NCBI GenBank assembly: GCA_963971575.1
Contig: OZ020618.1
Location: forward strand, 3,102,501 to 3,166,500
Origin: Liopterus haemorrhoidalis
Taxonomy: Eukaryota > Arthropoda > Insecta > Coleoptera > Dytiscidae
Length of the DNA stretch: 64,000 nt
Reading direction: 5' to 3'
The notes under the pieces were generated by a model. It saw only the letters and a program-made list of their open reading frames with translations. It was not told the origin of the DNA and ran no database searches. Shown here one piece after another: positions 22,105 through 33,585 of the stretch (positions within the stretch are counted from its first letter, which is position 1; the number at the start of each line of letters is the position of its first letter). Made by a program: the position numbers and the translations under genes.

Positions 22105-22900
22105 CTATTAGAGGCCTGTGGTTTTAATTTTTGAAATCTTTATAGTTTTTTTATATGTATAACGTATTTTTAGTCTATTCCAATAAGCACCTGTTTCCAA
22201 CCATTGTCAAAAATTTTTAACCAAATAAAAATTCACAAATTCAAAAAACTAAAAAAGTAAGAGACTAACGGTTTTAATTTTTGAAATCCTTATCATCTTT
22301 TTATACGTAAAACATATTTTGAGTCTATTCCTATAAGGCCTCTTTTCCTTAAACCACTTTCAAACATTTTCAAAAATGTAAATATTTACAAATGTAAATA
22401 CAGGTACTTCAAAAACTATAAGAGATAGAATACCTGCGGTTTTTATTTTTGAAATCCGTATCATTTTCTTAAATGTGACACATATTTTGAGTCTATTCCC
22501 ATAAGGCCGTTTTGCTTGAAATCACTGTCAAAATCTTTCAAAAAAGATAAAATTTTGAAATATAAAGTCATGTATCTCAAAAAATAAAAAAGATGGGGAC
22601 ATACGGTTTGAATTTTTGGATCCCCGAGGTCCTAATTGACTTTAAATGACCAATTCTAGATTTTTTTTTTTAATTTATTAATTTTTTAAATTATTTTCAA
22701 ATTTTAAAAAAAATTTAACTCAAAACTGGTAAAAGATAAAAACATGCGGTTTCAATTTTTGAAATCCTCCTACCTTATTTAGTGTACAAAAAAATTAGGG
22801 CCTTAGTAACGTAACTTTTTTCAAAAATATGAGTCTTTAATAATCCCTTGAAAATGGCCATAAACCGAAAAGAACATAAGGGGTAGACCTTAAAAAAAAC
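22105..22900 (+). repeat. degenerate tandem repeat, unit about 160 bp
   Basis: The phrases GCGGTTTTTATTTTTGAAAT and TATTTTGAGTCTATTCC recur about every 150-170 bp, with a preceding 'ACTATAAGAGA...' lead (units near 22105, 22260, 22425, 22590 and 22740). Units diverge and the last ones lose similarity. No open frame is conserved across units. Confidence 0.6.
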
Positions 22901-23109
22901 GTGATTTTGAAGCAAATTTTTTTTATAAATTAATAAAAAAAATTGTAAAAAAAAACTAATTCAAATCAACTCTTAACTCAAAAACTAGGAAAGCATGAAT
23001 TTTTTAAATATTTTTTACATAATCCTCACCCAAAAAATTGATATATGATATTTGATAGATGAATAATTAAAAAGATTCAGAAAAGTAAATTCTGTATACA
23101 AAATAAAAA

Positions 23110-23430
23110 GATGTAAACTTATAACATTGATTTGAGGTAAATAATAATAAAATAGGAACTCAAAAAGCTAAACAACGATATAGACTGAATAAGGTCAACT
23201 GTAAAAACTAAGAAAAGAAGAGGACCGAGCACCGAACCTTGTGGAACCCCCTTAACACAGGATATTGTTTCGAAACATGATCGGAAATTTTCACTTGAAA
23301 GGTTAAGTCGGTTAAAAATTCTCCGATCCATTTCAGCAGTTTTCCACGAACCCCATAGTGTTCCAGTTTGAACAACTCTTTTTATAGCTACTTTATCAAA
23401 TGCCTTACAAAAATCCAGATATTTTCAATT
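23110..23430 (-). pseudogene. LINE reverse-transcriptase core fragment
   Basis: The minus strand contains the LDFCKAFDKV motif (reverse-transcriptase box 2, with the catalytic-aspartate region) near 23425. The VKGVPQGSVLGPLLFLVF motif (box 4) lies at 23230-23180. A frameshift between them, around 23340, disrupts the linking G-x-RGKLLKWI region. The 'F/Y-x-DD' box is not present. This is jockey/CR1-type reverse transcriptase, reduced to about 100 codons. Confidence 0.75.
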
Positions 23431-24882
23431 TAATTTGGGGGGTTCTGTAGCCCTGTAGCTCTTATGTAAGTCCGTCACTTATTTGCTTGTGCAATAAATT
23501 GTAAAAAAATAAGATGCGTCTAATAATATTGTAGTTTAATCCAGTTCTTCGACAAGGCATTTTCCGTATTATTTGACATTAAAGTTTGGCGGAGCAAACT
23601 CTATTAGTTGGAATCGATTCAAATTTGTAGGTTAATTGAGAAATATGTAATCCAATGCAGGGAACATTGGCATAACATTATCAATAGACCTATCAGAGGC
23701 TTTTTTGCTGGTACTCTATTAAGTATGCAGATGACTTCGATGATAAACGGGCTACAGAAATTTGTTATCGATTTATTCAAATCACTGCATTACAGTAAAT
23801 AAAGTTGGGTTAGGTTATATCAGCTCGTATATTAGTTTCATGCTGCTTTTTTTATTACAAACAAGAATTATGTTAACAAAGAGATCAAATAGAAAAGAAT
23901 TATGGAACTGGAACAATAATAAACAACATTGTTTTGGATTGGTAAGCGGTTATAGCTTTAAATGCTTACCTTATGTGTACGATCTTTTCGTTTTTTTGCC
24001 ATTTTCAAGGGCTTTTTAAAGACTTGTATTTTTGAAAGAAGTAAAGTTATTAATGCCTCAATTTTTCTATACACTAAAGAAGGTACGAGGATTTCAAAAA
24101 TATAAACTACAGGTGTCTTACCATTTCTTATCGTTTCTACCAAAGAATTAAGTTCACCATGGAGGCTCAACCCATTATTAATTTTTCTCGGGTTCTAATT
24201 GTCCGATTCTCTTCAAATTTTGGTCGTTTACTTACGCTACCCTAAGAAACATTTATACCAAAAATTATTAAAATAAACTAATTATTACTGGGTGTTCTTT
24301 TTTTAATATCACGCAGTATATATGACGTCAATTGTAGGTACTTACTATCTCGTTATTAATTAGTACGCCATCAATATTCACATGCTCCACATTTCTTCCC
24401 TGATTGTTGCTGTTATAGAAATCAAATATATTTTAGGTTATTGGAATTATTATAAAAATTGTATAGTTCAATGCTAGGTGGAGTATTTATTTAAAGATAA
24501 AAACTATTTGATATTACTTCCCTCTAATGGTACTGTAAATATTAAACATTGAATGGACACTGGTTTTTTTGTAGTTTTTAGATATATTTCATCCATAAAT
24601 AATTTCAGGATGATGTGAGCACGTTTATAGCGTATGACCTATAAATATATCACAGAATATATACAAAATATCGTCATTGTTTAGTTTTGTGTCATGTCAA
24701 ATGTCGAAATATTAATTTTATGAATTCAAATACAATGCTTTGGTCACATGGGATTATATTTGAAACATCAATCAAAAATAAACTATAATCGACAATATTT
24801 TCACGAAGTTTTACTATAGAACTTTCAATAATTATATATATATAAAATGATTTCTTATTTATTACAATATTTTTTTCACTTT
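23431..24882. other. long AT-rich gap, nothing recognised
   Basis: The short frames at 23608-23802, 23762-24019 and 23958-24170 overlap on both strands and show no motif. Confidence 0.45.
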
Positions 24883-24888
24883 ACTCAC

Positions 24889-24945
24889 CGCTGGGGCCCA
24901 TGGTCTGCAGTTCCTCTGGGTCTTGCTCTTTACAAACCCACATTT
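24889..24945 (-). other. candidate coding exon end with splice donor
   Basis: On the minus strand an open stretch reads MWVCKEQDPEELQTMGPS. It ends directly at a consensus donor, GTGAGT (24888-24883), with exon phase 1. Base composition is much richer in GC than its surroundings. No acceptor was found within 60 bp upstream. I do not recognise the peptide. It could be a host exon, a processed fragment or part of an unannotated repeat. Confidence 0.2.
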
Positions 24946-25020
24946 GATATTTTTAAGACCATTTACATTATTTGTATTTTAGATTTAATTATTGTTCTCT
25001 AAGATAAATGTAATTCTAGG

Positions 25021-25056
25021 CTGAAGATGCATAAAACTAATATATGCGAAACGTCC
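25021..25056 (+). other. hammerhead-like core motif
   Basis: CTGAAGA and GAAAC are separated by a 5-bp hairpin (GCATA/TATGC with an AT-rich loop), resembling the CUGANGA-stem II-GAAA core of hammerhead ribozymes found in Penelope-like elements and retrozymes. One base next to stem II is unpaired, and stems I and III are not obvious, so this is only a suggestion. Confidence 0.2.
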
Positions 25057-25147
25057 CAATGAATTAAACTAACTTATTATTTTTTCCTACCTATTTGACG
25101 ATTAAGGAAAAAACACATTTATTATCCTGACTCGTCAAGATTGTTCA

Positions 25148-25149
<2 letters not shown>

Positions 25150-25184
<35 letters not shown>
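25150..25184. repeat. (TA)n microsatellite
   Basis: About 17 uninterrupted TA units. Confidence 0.95.
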
Positions 25185-25186
<2 letters not shown>

Positions 25187-25399
25187 CTTTGCAAAGTAGT
25201 ACAAAAACATTTTTTTTTTTACAAATTAGAATGCATACATACTATAAATTTCCTATGTATTCTTCGAATTAAATATATAGTTTTCCCTATGCAGGTATAT
25301 ATATCATTTTAATGACAAAGAAATTTATTTAAGGCGAAAAAAGCAAAAACCTTAAACACCTTTAAATACATCTATTTACAAAAGTATATGCTTTCTACT

Positions 25400-25797
25400 C
25401 TTGTGTTTGTATTTTTTATAACTTAAATTTTTTAAAGTATAATTACCCAATTTGTTTATTAAACTATTATTATTTAGATTACACCTATCGAAAAATCGTT
25501 TGGTAAGATATGTTATATAATCTTTAACATATAATATATTCAATTCTTCGTGCATCTCAGATACACATTTCCATCTAGGGTATCCTCCAATTATTCTAAG
25601 ATGCTTATTCTGTAAGACCTGAAGGGTCTGTGTGTGGTCTTACTAGTATTGCTCCATACCGGAACAGCATAGGTAAAAATTGGCCTAATGCACATTTTAT
25701 AAATAAGTGTCTTATTTATACTAAGTTTACTATGCTTGCGGTCACCTTTATTTTGGACGTTTGCCATTGCTGATAGTACTAGGCTATAATAGTACAA
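25400..25797 (-). pseudogene. jockey-like LINE C-terminus, frameshifted
   Basis: The minus strand encodes KLSINKTLIYKMCIRPIFTY followed by AVPVWSNTSKT. A one-base shift (near 25620) leads to LQNKHLRIIGGYPRWKCVSE and then ELNILYVKDYITYLTKRFFD, the canonical jockey 'RP...YA.PVW......LQ..QNK.LR.I...P.W......H.DL' tail. The reverse-transcriptase core is missing. Its upstream border coincides with a perfect palindrome at 25744-25862, so the insertion ends in an inverted duplication of its own sequence. Confidence 0.75.
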
Positions 25798-25862
25798 TAT
25801 AACTAGAATTGTACTATTCTAGCCTAGTACTATCAGCAATGGCAAACGTCCAAAATAAAGGT
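25744..25862. repeat. near-perfect palindrome, 55-bp arms
   Basis: Arms at 25744-25798 and 25808-25862 pair almost completely around a 9-bp loop. The left arm is LINE sequence, so the right arm is an inverted copy of the LINE's own 5' border. Confidence 0.9.
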
Positions 25863-26908
25863 GTCCGCATTAATATTGGACCATTGCAATATAATTTCAA
25901 AAATATTTTTACTATGCTTGTTAATAACTGAAACATAGCCTGCAATGTTTTATTACTGAAGTATTTAATGTGCTCTGTAAAATTTAATTTTCACAATTTT
26001 GACATCTAGGTACTACGAAATCTGCCCAGTCAATCTCGGAATTGTCGATGCGCACACACGGGACGTTTTGTGGTCTTCGTTTCGTTATTAGAATTGCTTC
26101 AGTTTCAAGAGCCTTTAGCTTGGTTTTCCATTTACTAAAAGTTTCAATAATTATCTCTCACAATGTCAGTTTGACTTTGGCTTCACCATAAAAATAATAT
26201 TCATCAATGGTAACTCCTCATAAAGAGCCAAGGAGCCATGGCTTTACCATTGCAAGATTATGGCAACACCCTCACAAATTAATAATGTTTTAACCAATAC
26301 TCGCTAGATCTGATCTGATATCTTCATCTCTTGTGAGATCTTCCCACTACTCGACGGATGTTCAATCCTCCTTATGTTTGAATATCTTCTTTCTTACAAC
26401 TTCGTTCATCATTATCTTACGATATTTAGCGTAGTATCTTGTGTGATGCATTTTAAGGTCCTTGATAGACTACAACTGCTTCCATTCATAGTGTAATTTG
26501 TCCTTTCTGAACAGAATTGTTTTCATTCTTTTCCAATTATATCTATAACCTAGACGCCTGTCAATATGTTAAATTATTCAGCTCCTACAATAGGGGACCC
26601 TTGTCTTGAGGTCGAGAGTTGGTTAGCATGACCCTTGGTCCAGCTAACCTTTCTGGAAAATATGTACTCCTTCGGGAGCTGTAGACTTATAATGTTCGGG
26701 TTCTCCTGAAATATTGCAAGAGAACTTATTCAATTTGAGTTAAAAATAAAATTGACAAGAATTGGAAAACAACACTTAAACACAATAGTTAACCATTTTT
26801 GGAGAATTATCAATGCTATGATAACTATGAAAAAGGGGCATTAGAGTTTATATTAACCAAATAATTTTGCTGATAAATTAAATATTTTCCAAGTCACCAA
26901 AATTCTCG
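25863..26908. other. gap, nothing recognised
   Basis: Mixed composition with no open frame or terminal repeats. Confidence 0.4.
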
Positions 26909-26910
26909 GT

Positions 26911-27104
26911 TCAATTTATAAAATTTGTGTTTATCATCTTTATAGATAACTTCTAGTTGTGTGTATACTTTTTGAGTTAGATTAATATTGTATTTTGCAT
27001 TTTTGGTTCAATTGATAAAATTTGTGTTTATCATCTTTATAGATTTCTTCTAGTTGTGTGTTCTATACTTTTTGATTTAGATTAATATTGTATTTTGTGT
27101 GTAA
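26911..27104 (+). repeat. tandem duplication, 97-bp unit
   Basis: TCAATTTATAAAATTTGTGT at 26911 recurs at 27008 with one change. The two units share the whole interval through AGATTAATATTGTATTTTG. Confidence 0.85.
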
Positions 27105-27715
27105 AATGAAAAACTGAAGTTTTCGAAACAAACAATGATATTTGAATGTTATTTTCTATTTGTTTCAAGAAAACACACGGTGAAACACACTGTTCACTAT
27201 AGTATCAAATAAAATGGACTATATTGCAATATACTGTACACATCACATACAGAATAACAAAGAATGTGGAGAAATAGAGCTATGACTCAACCGAGAAGAA
27301 TTATTCACAATTCAAGGTCTGTACACGAATTCAAATCACTTTTACAAAAACTTTAAAAGTAAAATGCGTGAAAAGAGTACCATAACGTGTCATTTTTTAC
27401 TCTTGTTATAAAAAAAATACAAACTACTGGGGTTCACACAAATACTTTCACGGCTACAAGCATGCAAGTCAAGGACGTCATATACTATAGACTATACTTT
27501 AAGATTCAATGTTTTGAAGCCAAAACCACATGAATACGGAAGAAATATTTGCTACTGAGTGTATAGAAGGCCTAATTTACATTTATTTCTTGCAATTATT
27601 TTCGGCAAACTATTGAAGTAATAACAATTCGTCTTATAATAGTCTACTTCGTTTCTGGTGGTGTAGTTGGCTTCACAACAAGGCGCATGTTCTTAGTCTG
27701 TGTTATACAGTCTGT
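27105..27715. other. gap, nothing recognised
   Basis: No feature seen. Confidence 0.45.
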
Positions 27716-27717
27716 TC

Positions 27718-27889
27718 CTTTGGTTTAGGCGGAACTAGATTTTCAATTCTAGTTACTTTTACCGACTGATTGAAGCTTTTGATAATTTTGTTCAGGAAAA
27801 GCCATCTTCAATATATAAAAAAATTGCTAATGACAACTTACAAAAATGAAAATTCCGGTTAGTTTCGCCTAATCGTTTGGAATAGACTG
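27718..27889. mobile_element. Tc1/mariner-type MITE (CAGTCTGTTCC ends), copy 2
   Basis: The ends CAGTCTGTTCC and GGAATAGACTG with flanking TA match the family at 15666-16069. The subterminal GGTTTAGGCGGAACTAGA matches as well. At 172 bp it is an internally shorter and more diverged copy. Confidence 0.8.
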
Positions 27890-27987
27890 TATGACTTCAT
27901 TGGTCTTAGTACGGTTCAAGAATCAGAGAGTGCTTTAAAACCAATTCAAACCAATTTATGATCGTAAATATTACAAAATATATAAAT

Positions 27988-28256
27988 ATGGAATTACAAG
28001 AAGATTCAGATATTGAAATATGTACTCCAGAAGATATAACAACGTCAAATGAGGCTGAGCAAAACTTATTGTCTCAAAAATCTAAAGATATTTATTTAAA
28101 AGAAAATAACTTGTTCATGGAATAACAAAAGAAAATAAATTCCTATATAGAACGAGTAATATTAGCTTATTTGGAGGAAAAATCAAGAAAATTTAAATCA
28201 TCAACATTATGGTCCACGTACTCGAAATGGAAAGCTACATTGCACGTCCAAAAAGC
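27988..28256 (+). pseudogene. Crypton-like tyrosine recombinase N-terminal relic
   Basis: From the ATG at 27988 the plus strand reads an acidic leader, then NLLSQKSKDIYLKENNLFME, a stop, IERVILAYLEEKSRKFKSST and LWSTYSKWKATLH. This resembles the SAM-like/core-binding domain of Crypton-type and related animal tyrosine recombinases ('LLPxKSxxxYExxYxxFxxW...E.VLLAYFxxLSxKxxPSTLWSxYSMLKSTL'). The stop replaces the expected tryptophan codon in 'F-x-x-W'. The catalytic domain (R...HxxR...Y) is not found downstream. The assignment is from motif memory and remains an inference. Confidence 0.45.
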
Positions 28257-29920
28257 TATCTTGAACCATTATCACCACTTAACACTTTGATTAACCCTGA
28301 AATTTTTAATATATATAAATCTTTTTTTAACACTATTTTATGGAAATTCGCCCTGCACATGTCTTAAACTTTATCGTTAATTCACTTTAAATCATTAATT
28401 AGTATTCTTCTGTCAAGAAACACGTTCAATATGTGAAATCTCGTCCCATTTTAAAATGCAAAAAATTTGACAGCTGTTTCCTTTTGAAACTTTGTAAGTA
28501 TATTTTTTGCCTCAAAATGCTCAAATAATGGCCCAGATTCTTTGCAAAATGTTTTCTGATACCTCAAAATATTATCTCGCACGTCCAAAAAGCTATATTC
28601 TGGACCGGCCGTCTTGTATTAAGAATATTTTTGAATTATCGTCTGATAAAACCTGTCCGTGCCGATCAATGGAGACTTTGATTCGACACGGATTCGAGAA
28701 AAAAATGCATGATTTTTATCAATAAAAATTAGTCAGTACCCCCTGTCGAAATAAAATTAAGCCTAAGCACTAAAAAAATATCACCCGGATAAGACGGCGG
28801 TTCATTTTCCTCTCTCCGCGTTACCGAAAAAATGAAGATACACCTTAAGTTGAATACAACATACATACCACACTTGTATAATTCTTGTACAATTAATAAT
28901 AGTAGATTTAATTTTTAATTTTTTCAATTACAGACAGTCGTAGAAAAATATTGTATGAAACACATGCATAAAGCATCTTTTTTCACACATGGTTAAACTT
29001 CCCATTCGTGAAAAAAGCACTACTTTATGCCCTTGTAGCATAAATAACTGTTTTTCTTTTGTAAGAAGTATCTACAGTAATGCTCTATTGCATCTCTAGT
29101 TGAAATGCAGTATACATTATCTCAAAGTGATGTAATCGGAAATGCAATTAGAAGCTGATATATCAAGGTCCAATAGAATTCGACTAAACGTTTAGGAAAT
29201 TTCGAGGGAGGCGACACACATTAATTTACAGAGACGGAAATTAGCTAACATTGATTAGGGTCCACGAGATCTACAACATCTCTGACCTCCCGTAATATCG
29301 ACTCTATTTTTTCAATTAAATCACAAATTCAAACACCAACAACCTTTTCTAATAATCACAGTTTTGTATAGTTTAAAAATTATCACAAGAGGCGTTGTTT
29401 TTGACGTTCTCTTAAAATCTTTAAAGCTTTTTTATGGCAGTGTTGTAGAATTAAGTGTTGTGTTCTTTCTCAAAATCTATATTTTTCTAATCTTCCATTT
29501 TATCTTCTTCCCAATATATCTATTGCAATATAGTGTTGAAACAAAAAGAATCAACAGAACAATGTTTGGCGATAAGTTAAAATAATAAATGAGATTTAAT
29601 GTGTGGAAAAGTGCGGAGTGTTGACGGCCTGCTCTACGAGATAAGAAATATAAACATGAAATATTGGAGGGATCTACTCTTATAACGTCCGAAAGAAACA
29701 CTGGTCGATACATTCAAAAGGATATTGCAGAAACACAAAATTATATACATTGAACAAATTTTTTCATTAATATCCTCCTCGATAGTAGTAATGGGAAATT
29801 TGATACTTTTGAGATATCCGAATCAATTGAGTCCGTTTTTCAAAGAGGGTCACTAAACGACTGAGTCACTTATATCTAGTACAGTGTAAAATATAAATTA
29901 GTAAACAGAGCCACGATATG
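28257..29920. other. long gap, nothing recognised
   Basis: GCACGTCCAAAAAGCTAT occurs twice (28242 and 28579), suggesting a small duplication. No coding motif seen. Confidence 0.4.
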
Positions 29921-29922
29921 TA

Positions 29923-31584
29923 TTAGGTAAGTTGGTTGATAACTTACAAATATAAGGAATTATTTTATTCATCAAAGTATGCACCCATATTTTCTATTGA
30001 AAAGTGACATTATCTATAGAGGCGATGTTTTCGCTTACAAAATGGCGATTGGAATAGGATTTTTTGACATTTGTCATTTGATACACAAGAATTCACATTG
30101 CAGTTAATTTTCTGTTGCGATTTTAAAGACATTTTATTAAAGTTTTCTTCACTTTAACACATAACGGGTGTTTTTTTTAGAGGTATAGAACTTTAAATTG
30201 CAATAAAACAACGATGGATTATTCGATTGACATGATTTTTTTTTTATTCGAAAGATAATCTTGTGAAATTACATGAAATCATACCAACAAGACGGCGCAA
30301 CATGTCACACAGCTCGTGCCACAATCGATTTATTGAAAGACACGTTTGGTGACCGCCTAATTTCACGTTTTGGACCTGTGAATTGGCCTCCAAGATCTTG
30401 TGATTTAACACCGCTGGACTACTTTCTGTGGGGCTATGTAAAGTCATTGGTCTATGCGGATAAGCCACAAACGCTTGACCATTTGGAAGACAACATTCGC
30501 CGTGTTATTGCCGATATACGGCCACAAATGTTGGAAAAAGTCATCGAAAATTGGACGTCCAGATTGGACTACATCCGAGCCAGCCGTGGCGGTCATATGC
30601 CAGAAATCATATTTAAAATGTAATGCCACAAGATTATCTTTCGAATAAAAAAAAATTCATGTCAATCGAATAATCCATCGTTGTTTTATTGCAATTTAAA
30701 GTTCTATATCTCTAAAAAAAAACACCCATTACTAACAATGCAATTAAATGAGCCACATCCAACAAAATCCTATTCCGTTAAGTTCCAAAATATCCGCTAG
30801 GCGTCACTTTAGTTATTGTCAGTTCTCAATACACTTTTGTCATTTAAGCGGCAGGTTGTTCAGGCCGGTGATATAAAACCCTGGCGGACGAGAGTCAATG
30901 AATTCCTGGAAGGCCAGTTTTACAGCATTGTCGGAATTAAACTGTTTTATTATTAAAAAGTTGTTCAAATTAGTCAGTTGGGGATAGATCTGGTGAGTAT
31001 GGAGGATGATGAAGAAGTTCCAACTTCAATTCCTGTAGTTTTTCCACAGTCATTTGTGCAATGTATGGTTTAGCGTTATCATGCAATAAGATAGTCGATC
31101 TGTTGACCAATCTAGGCGGTTTTTCTTTAAGTTTTTACATCATTTCGTCCAGTTGGTTGCAGTATATTTCTGCTGTGATCGATGAGCAAGTTTTTTTTTT
31201 TTTTGCTTTTAAGTAACCTGTACGAAATTTGGCGATCCAATTTGATATTGTCTGCTGCGTAGTAACAATAGAGCCAAATACACTATTAATGTTTCGCGCG
31301 TTCTGCGATACCGTAGTTCCACGTGAGTACCCATACTTCATAATAAAGTGAATTTCAGACCGTTCCATTTTCAACAAAATTAATTTTTTTAAAAGTTTTT
31401 TGATATTTTTTAGAACATACAATGATTTCTTTAAACAAGCTAGATGTGTAACTATCCAACAAAAGAAAAAAAAAACAGAACGGTAAAATATTAAGCCAAT
31501 GTCAAATAATAAGCTGTTAAAGTTGGCAATATTAGTAATTATTACCTACTATATTAACTACAAATTTCATCCTTGATGATCTGA
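29923..31584 (-). mobile_element. internally deleted mariner, copy 1 (host of a nested element)
   Basis: The right terminus (TCAGATCATCAAGGATGAAA on the minus strand) ends at 31584 and is followed by TA. The left terminus begins TTAGGT at 29923 after TA, but most of its inverted repeat is deleted. The minus strand encodes a mariner helix-turn-helix region (MERSEIHFIMKYGYSRGTTV and a QQTISNWIAKFRTG block, about 31380-31220). It is joined directly to ITAEIYCNQLDE and, after a break, to the second catalytic block (LLHDNAKP, then a PPYSPDL box). The central domain with the first catalytic aspartate is missing. The same junction occurs in the copy at 58122. A rosa-type element interrupts it at 30164-30729. 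Confidence 0.8.
30164..30729 (+). mobile_element. rosa-like (DD41D) Tc1/mariner element, internally deleted
   Basis: Long terminal inverted repeats of about 95 bp run from ACGGGTGTTTTTTTTAGAGG at 30164 to the mirrored AACACCCAT at 30729. TA flanks both ends (30162-30163 and 30730-30731). Between them the plus strand (30273-30623) encodes the last third of a transposase: QQDGATCHTARATIDLLKDT, SRFGPVNWPPRSCDLTPLDY and SRGGHMPEIIFKM before a TAA stop. The two aspartates (QQD and LDY) are 41 residues apart, the DD41D spacing of the rosa family. The DNA-binding domain and the first catalytic aspartate are deleted, with the left inverted repeat abutting residue KSYQQD. The open frame is otherwise intact. 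The 58122 copy of the host mariner lacks this insert. Confidence 0.85.
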
Positions 31585-31586
31585 TA

Positions 31587-32925
31587 TTTCAGTTATGACT
31601 ACGTAATTCAATTACCGACAAATTATGCAACAAAATCACAAATAATAGGATAGTGATTTGTAAAAAAGACCTAGTTCTACGCCCTGAAGTCTGCTTGGGT
31701 CCCGTTTATTTGTCCCTGCTTCCACTATCTCTCGCCGACTCCACGTAAAATATTCTCTTGGATCATGCAGATTGTAAACAAAAATTTACTGAAATATTTT
31801 GGATGTCTGTGGTGGTATAATGATAGAATTTTATTCTAACATGGCCAATAATACGTTTCTATCCAATTAATTACCGTTATTTTTGCCAATTATAGAATAA
31901 AATTCTATTACTTATAATCTCACTATTGACGAGAAATGAAACAAATGTCATCACTAGTTAGGAAGTAACATTTTTGTAATTTAACGGACACGAATCGTGA
32001 ATGGTTGTCAGGTGTTAATTAACCTTCGCCTAATTGGGGCCTGATAACTAATAGCTTCATCGATTAGAGTATAGTGTTAAACCTAACCAAACTTAACCAA
32101 GATAAACACCAATGAAACCTTTAATAATGTACACACCCGTTTAAACAATATCTTTCTTAATTTCAAGTCTAAAAGAATATTTGTTGGGTTAGTATTTTTA
32201 ATTTGGAGATATTGAATTTTCTTCTCTAGTGATGTGTACATCCATACTTTACTGTGAACATATTACCTAGCGAAACGCAGGACACTTTTAGTATCGTCCT
32301 GATATATTCTTTAGCGGATTACAATCCTGATCGTCCTTGAACTACTTGCGATCCCCAATCCTAAGAGAACATCAAGAGTCAGGAAGTATTTAGGTTAATG
32401 GCTGTTACTTCAATTTATTGGAAATAGAATTTTTGGTCTCATCAGGTAACTAATACATACAGATTAAAAAATTAAATACGCCAAGGTAGGCGAGGATTCA
32501 TAAAAAATAAAACACCCTTCAAGTGAAATTACTCTTCTGTAGGGTTACTGCGTCCTGACAATTTTTAAATTTGCAACACTCGAAACTTACTTTGAAATGG
32601 GTCGTACGTTGTTTAAAAAGTGTGCGATATTAATATTGAATCAATTCAGAGCACATAAAACAGAATCAACCAAAAACATATAATAGAAATGAATAACTGT
32701 AATTTCTGGATTCCTTACAAGTCAACGCCAATCTTTGGATGTGTCTATTAATAAACTATTTAATAAATTTATGCAGGAAGAGTGGAACAAACAAATGATA
32801 AAGCCAAATCAGGATGTTACAGCAATAGGACGTATGTAACGGCCATAATTTCAGAAGTACCTGGGCAAAAAAATCACGAAGAGCTGTAAAAGAAAAGACA
32901 ATTATAAAGTCTTTTAAGAAATAAT
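31587..32925. other. long gap, nothing recognised
   Basis: AATAGAATTTTATTC motifs near 31825 and 31890 form a weak inverted repeat. No coding similarity. Confidence 0.4.
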
Positions 32926-33190
32926 AATAATATTTATTTATTGTTCACATACAATACATAATCATTAATAGACAGTCATCAGATAAATTACAGTAACATG
33001 ACAAATGATAATCGATACACAGAAGTTATAAATTAAGTTCAAAATATTCCTCAAAACTATACATAGGGTTTAAAGTTAATAAGTTTTGAATTCTTTTTTT
33101 TTAAATTGTACTGAACTTAATTCTTTGGTAACAATCGCAATAAATTTCTATTTTCTATTTCTCCAAATACAATATTTCATTTTTCCAATC
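32925..33190 (-). pseudogene. LINE 3' end with (ATT)n tail
   Basis: On the minus strand a short C-terminal stretch (FKKKNSKLINFKPYV with frameshifts) ends in a 3' UTR. The UTR terminates AATAAATAAATATTATTATT near 32925. It resembles the tails at 1209-1984 and 20868-21458. Only about 250 bp remain. Confidence 0.4.
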
Positions 33191-33576
33191 TGTAACTGAA
33201 ATAATTACTGTAGCATTTGTTGTTAATTGTTTCTCTTAGATGGTGCACAGGTCCATCCAATCATGGCTATAATGTGATTATTAGAAGACGATGCACGTCT
33301 CAGCCCACAACCAATAAATTATCCTTAATTTGTCCGAGCGTACGACGGCTGCCTTGCAATGGATTTTTCGTAATTGTGCCACATAAAAAGACATTCGAAC
33401 AAGCCCAATGAAATCAAAATGAATTGTGTATACAGGAAGTTTATTATAGTTTTTTCCACTACTAATATCACGTGAACTCTAAGAACTATGAGGCTGGTTA
33501 AACTGTCATTGTTCACATATTCTGGCATGTTTCTGTCTGATTCTTATTTCGTTTCTATAACGAGTAAAGTGATTTT
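33190..33576. other. gap, nothing recognised
   Basis: Opposite-strand frames at 33217-33411 and 33325-33528 show no motif. Confidence 0.4.
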
Positions 33577-33585
33577 AAAAAAGAA

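Noticed and set aside
30164..30729. Intact active rosa element
   Set aside because: The open frame covers only the C-terminal third. The DNA-binding region and first catalytic aspartate are missing.
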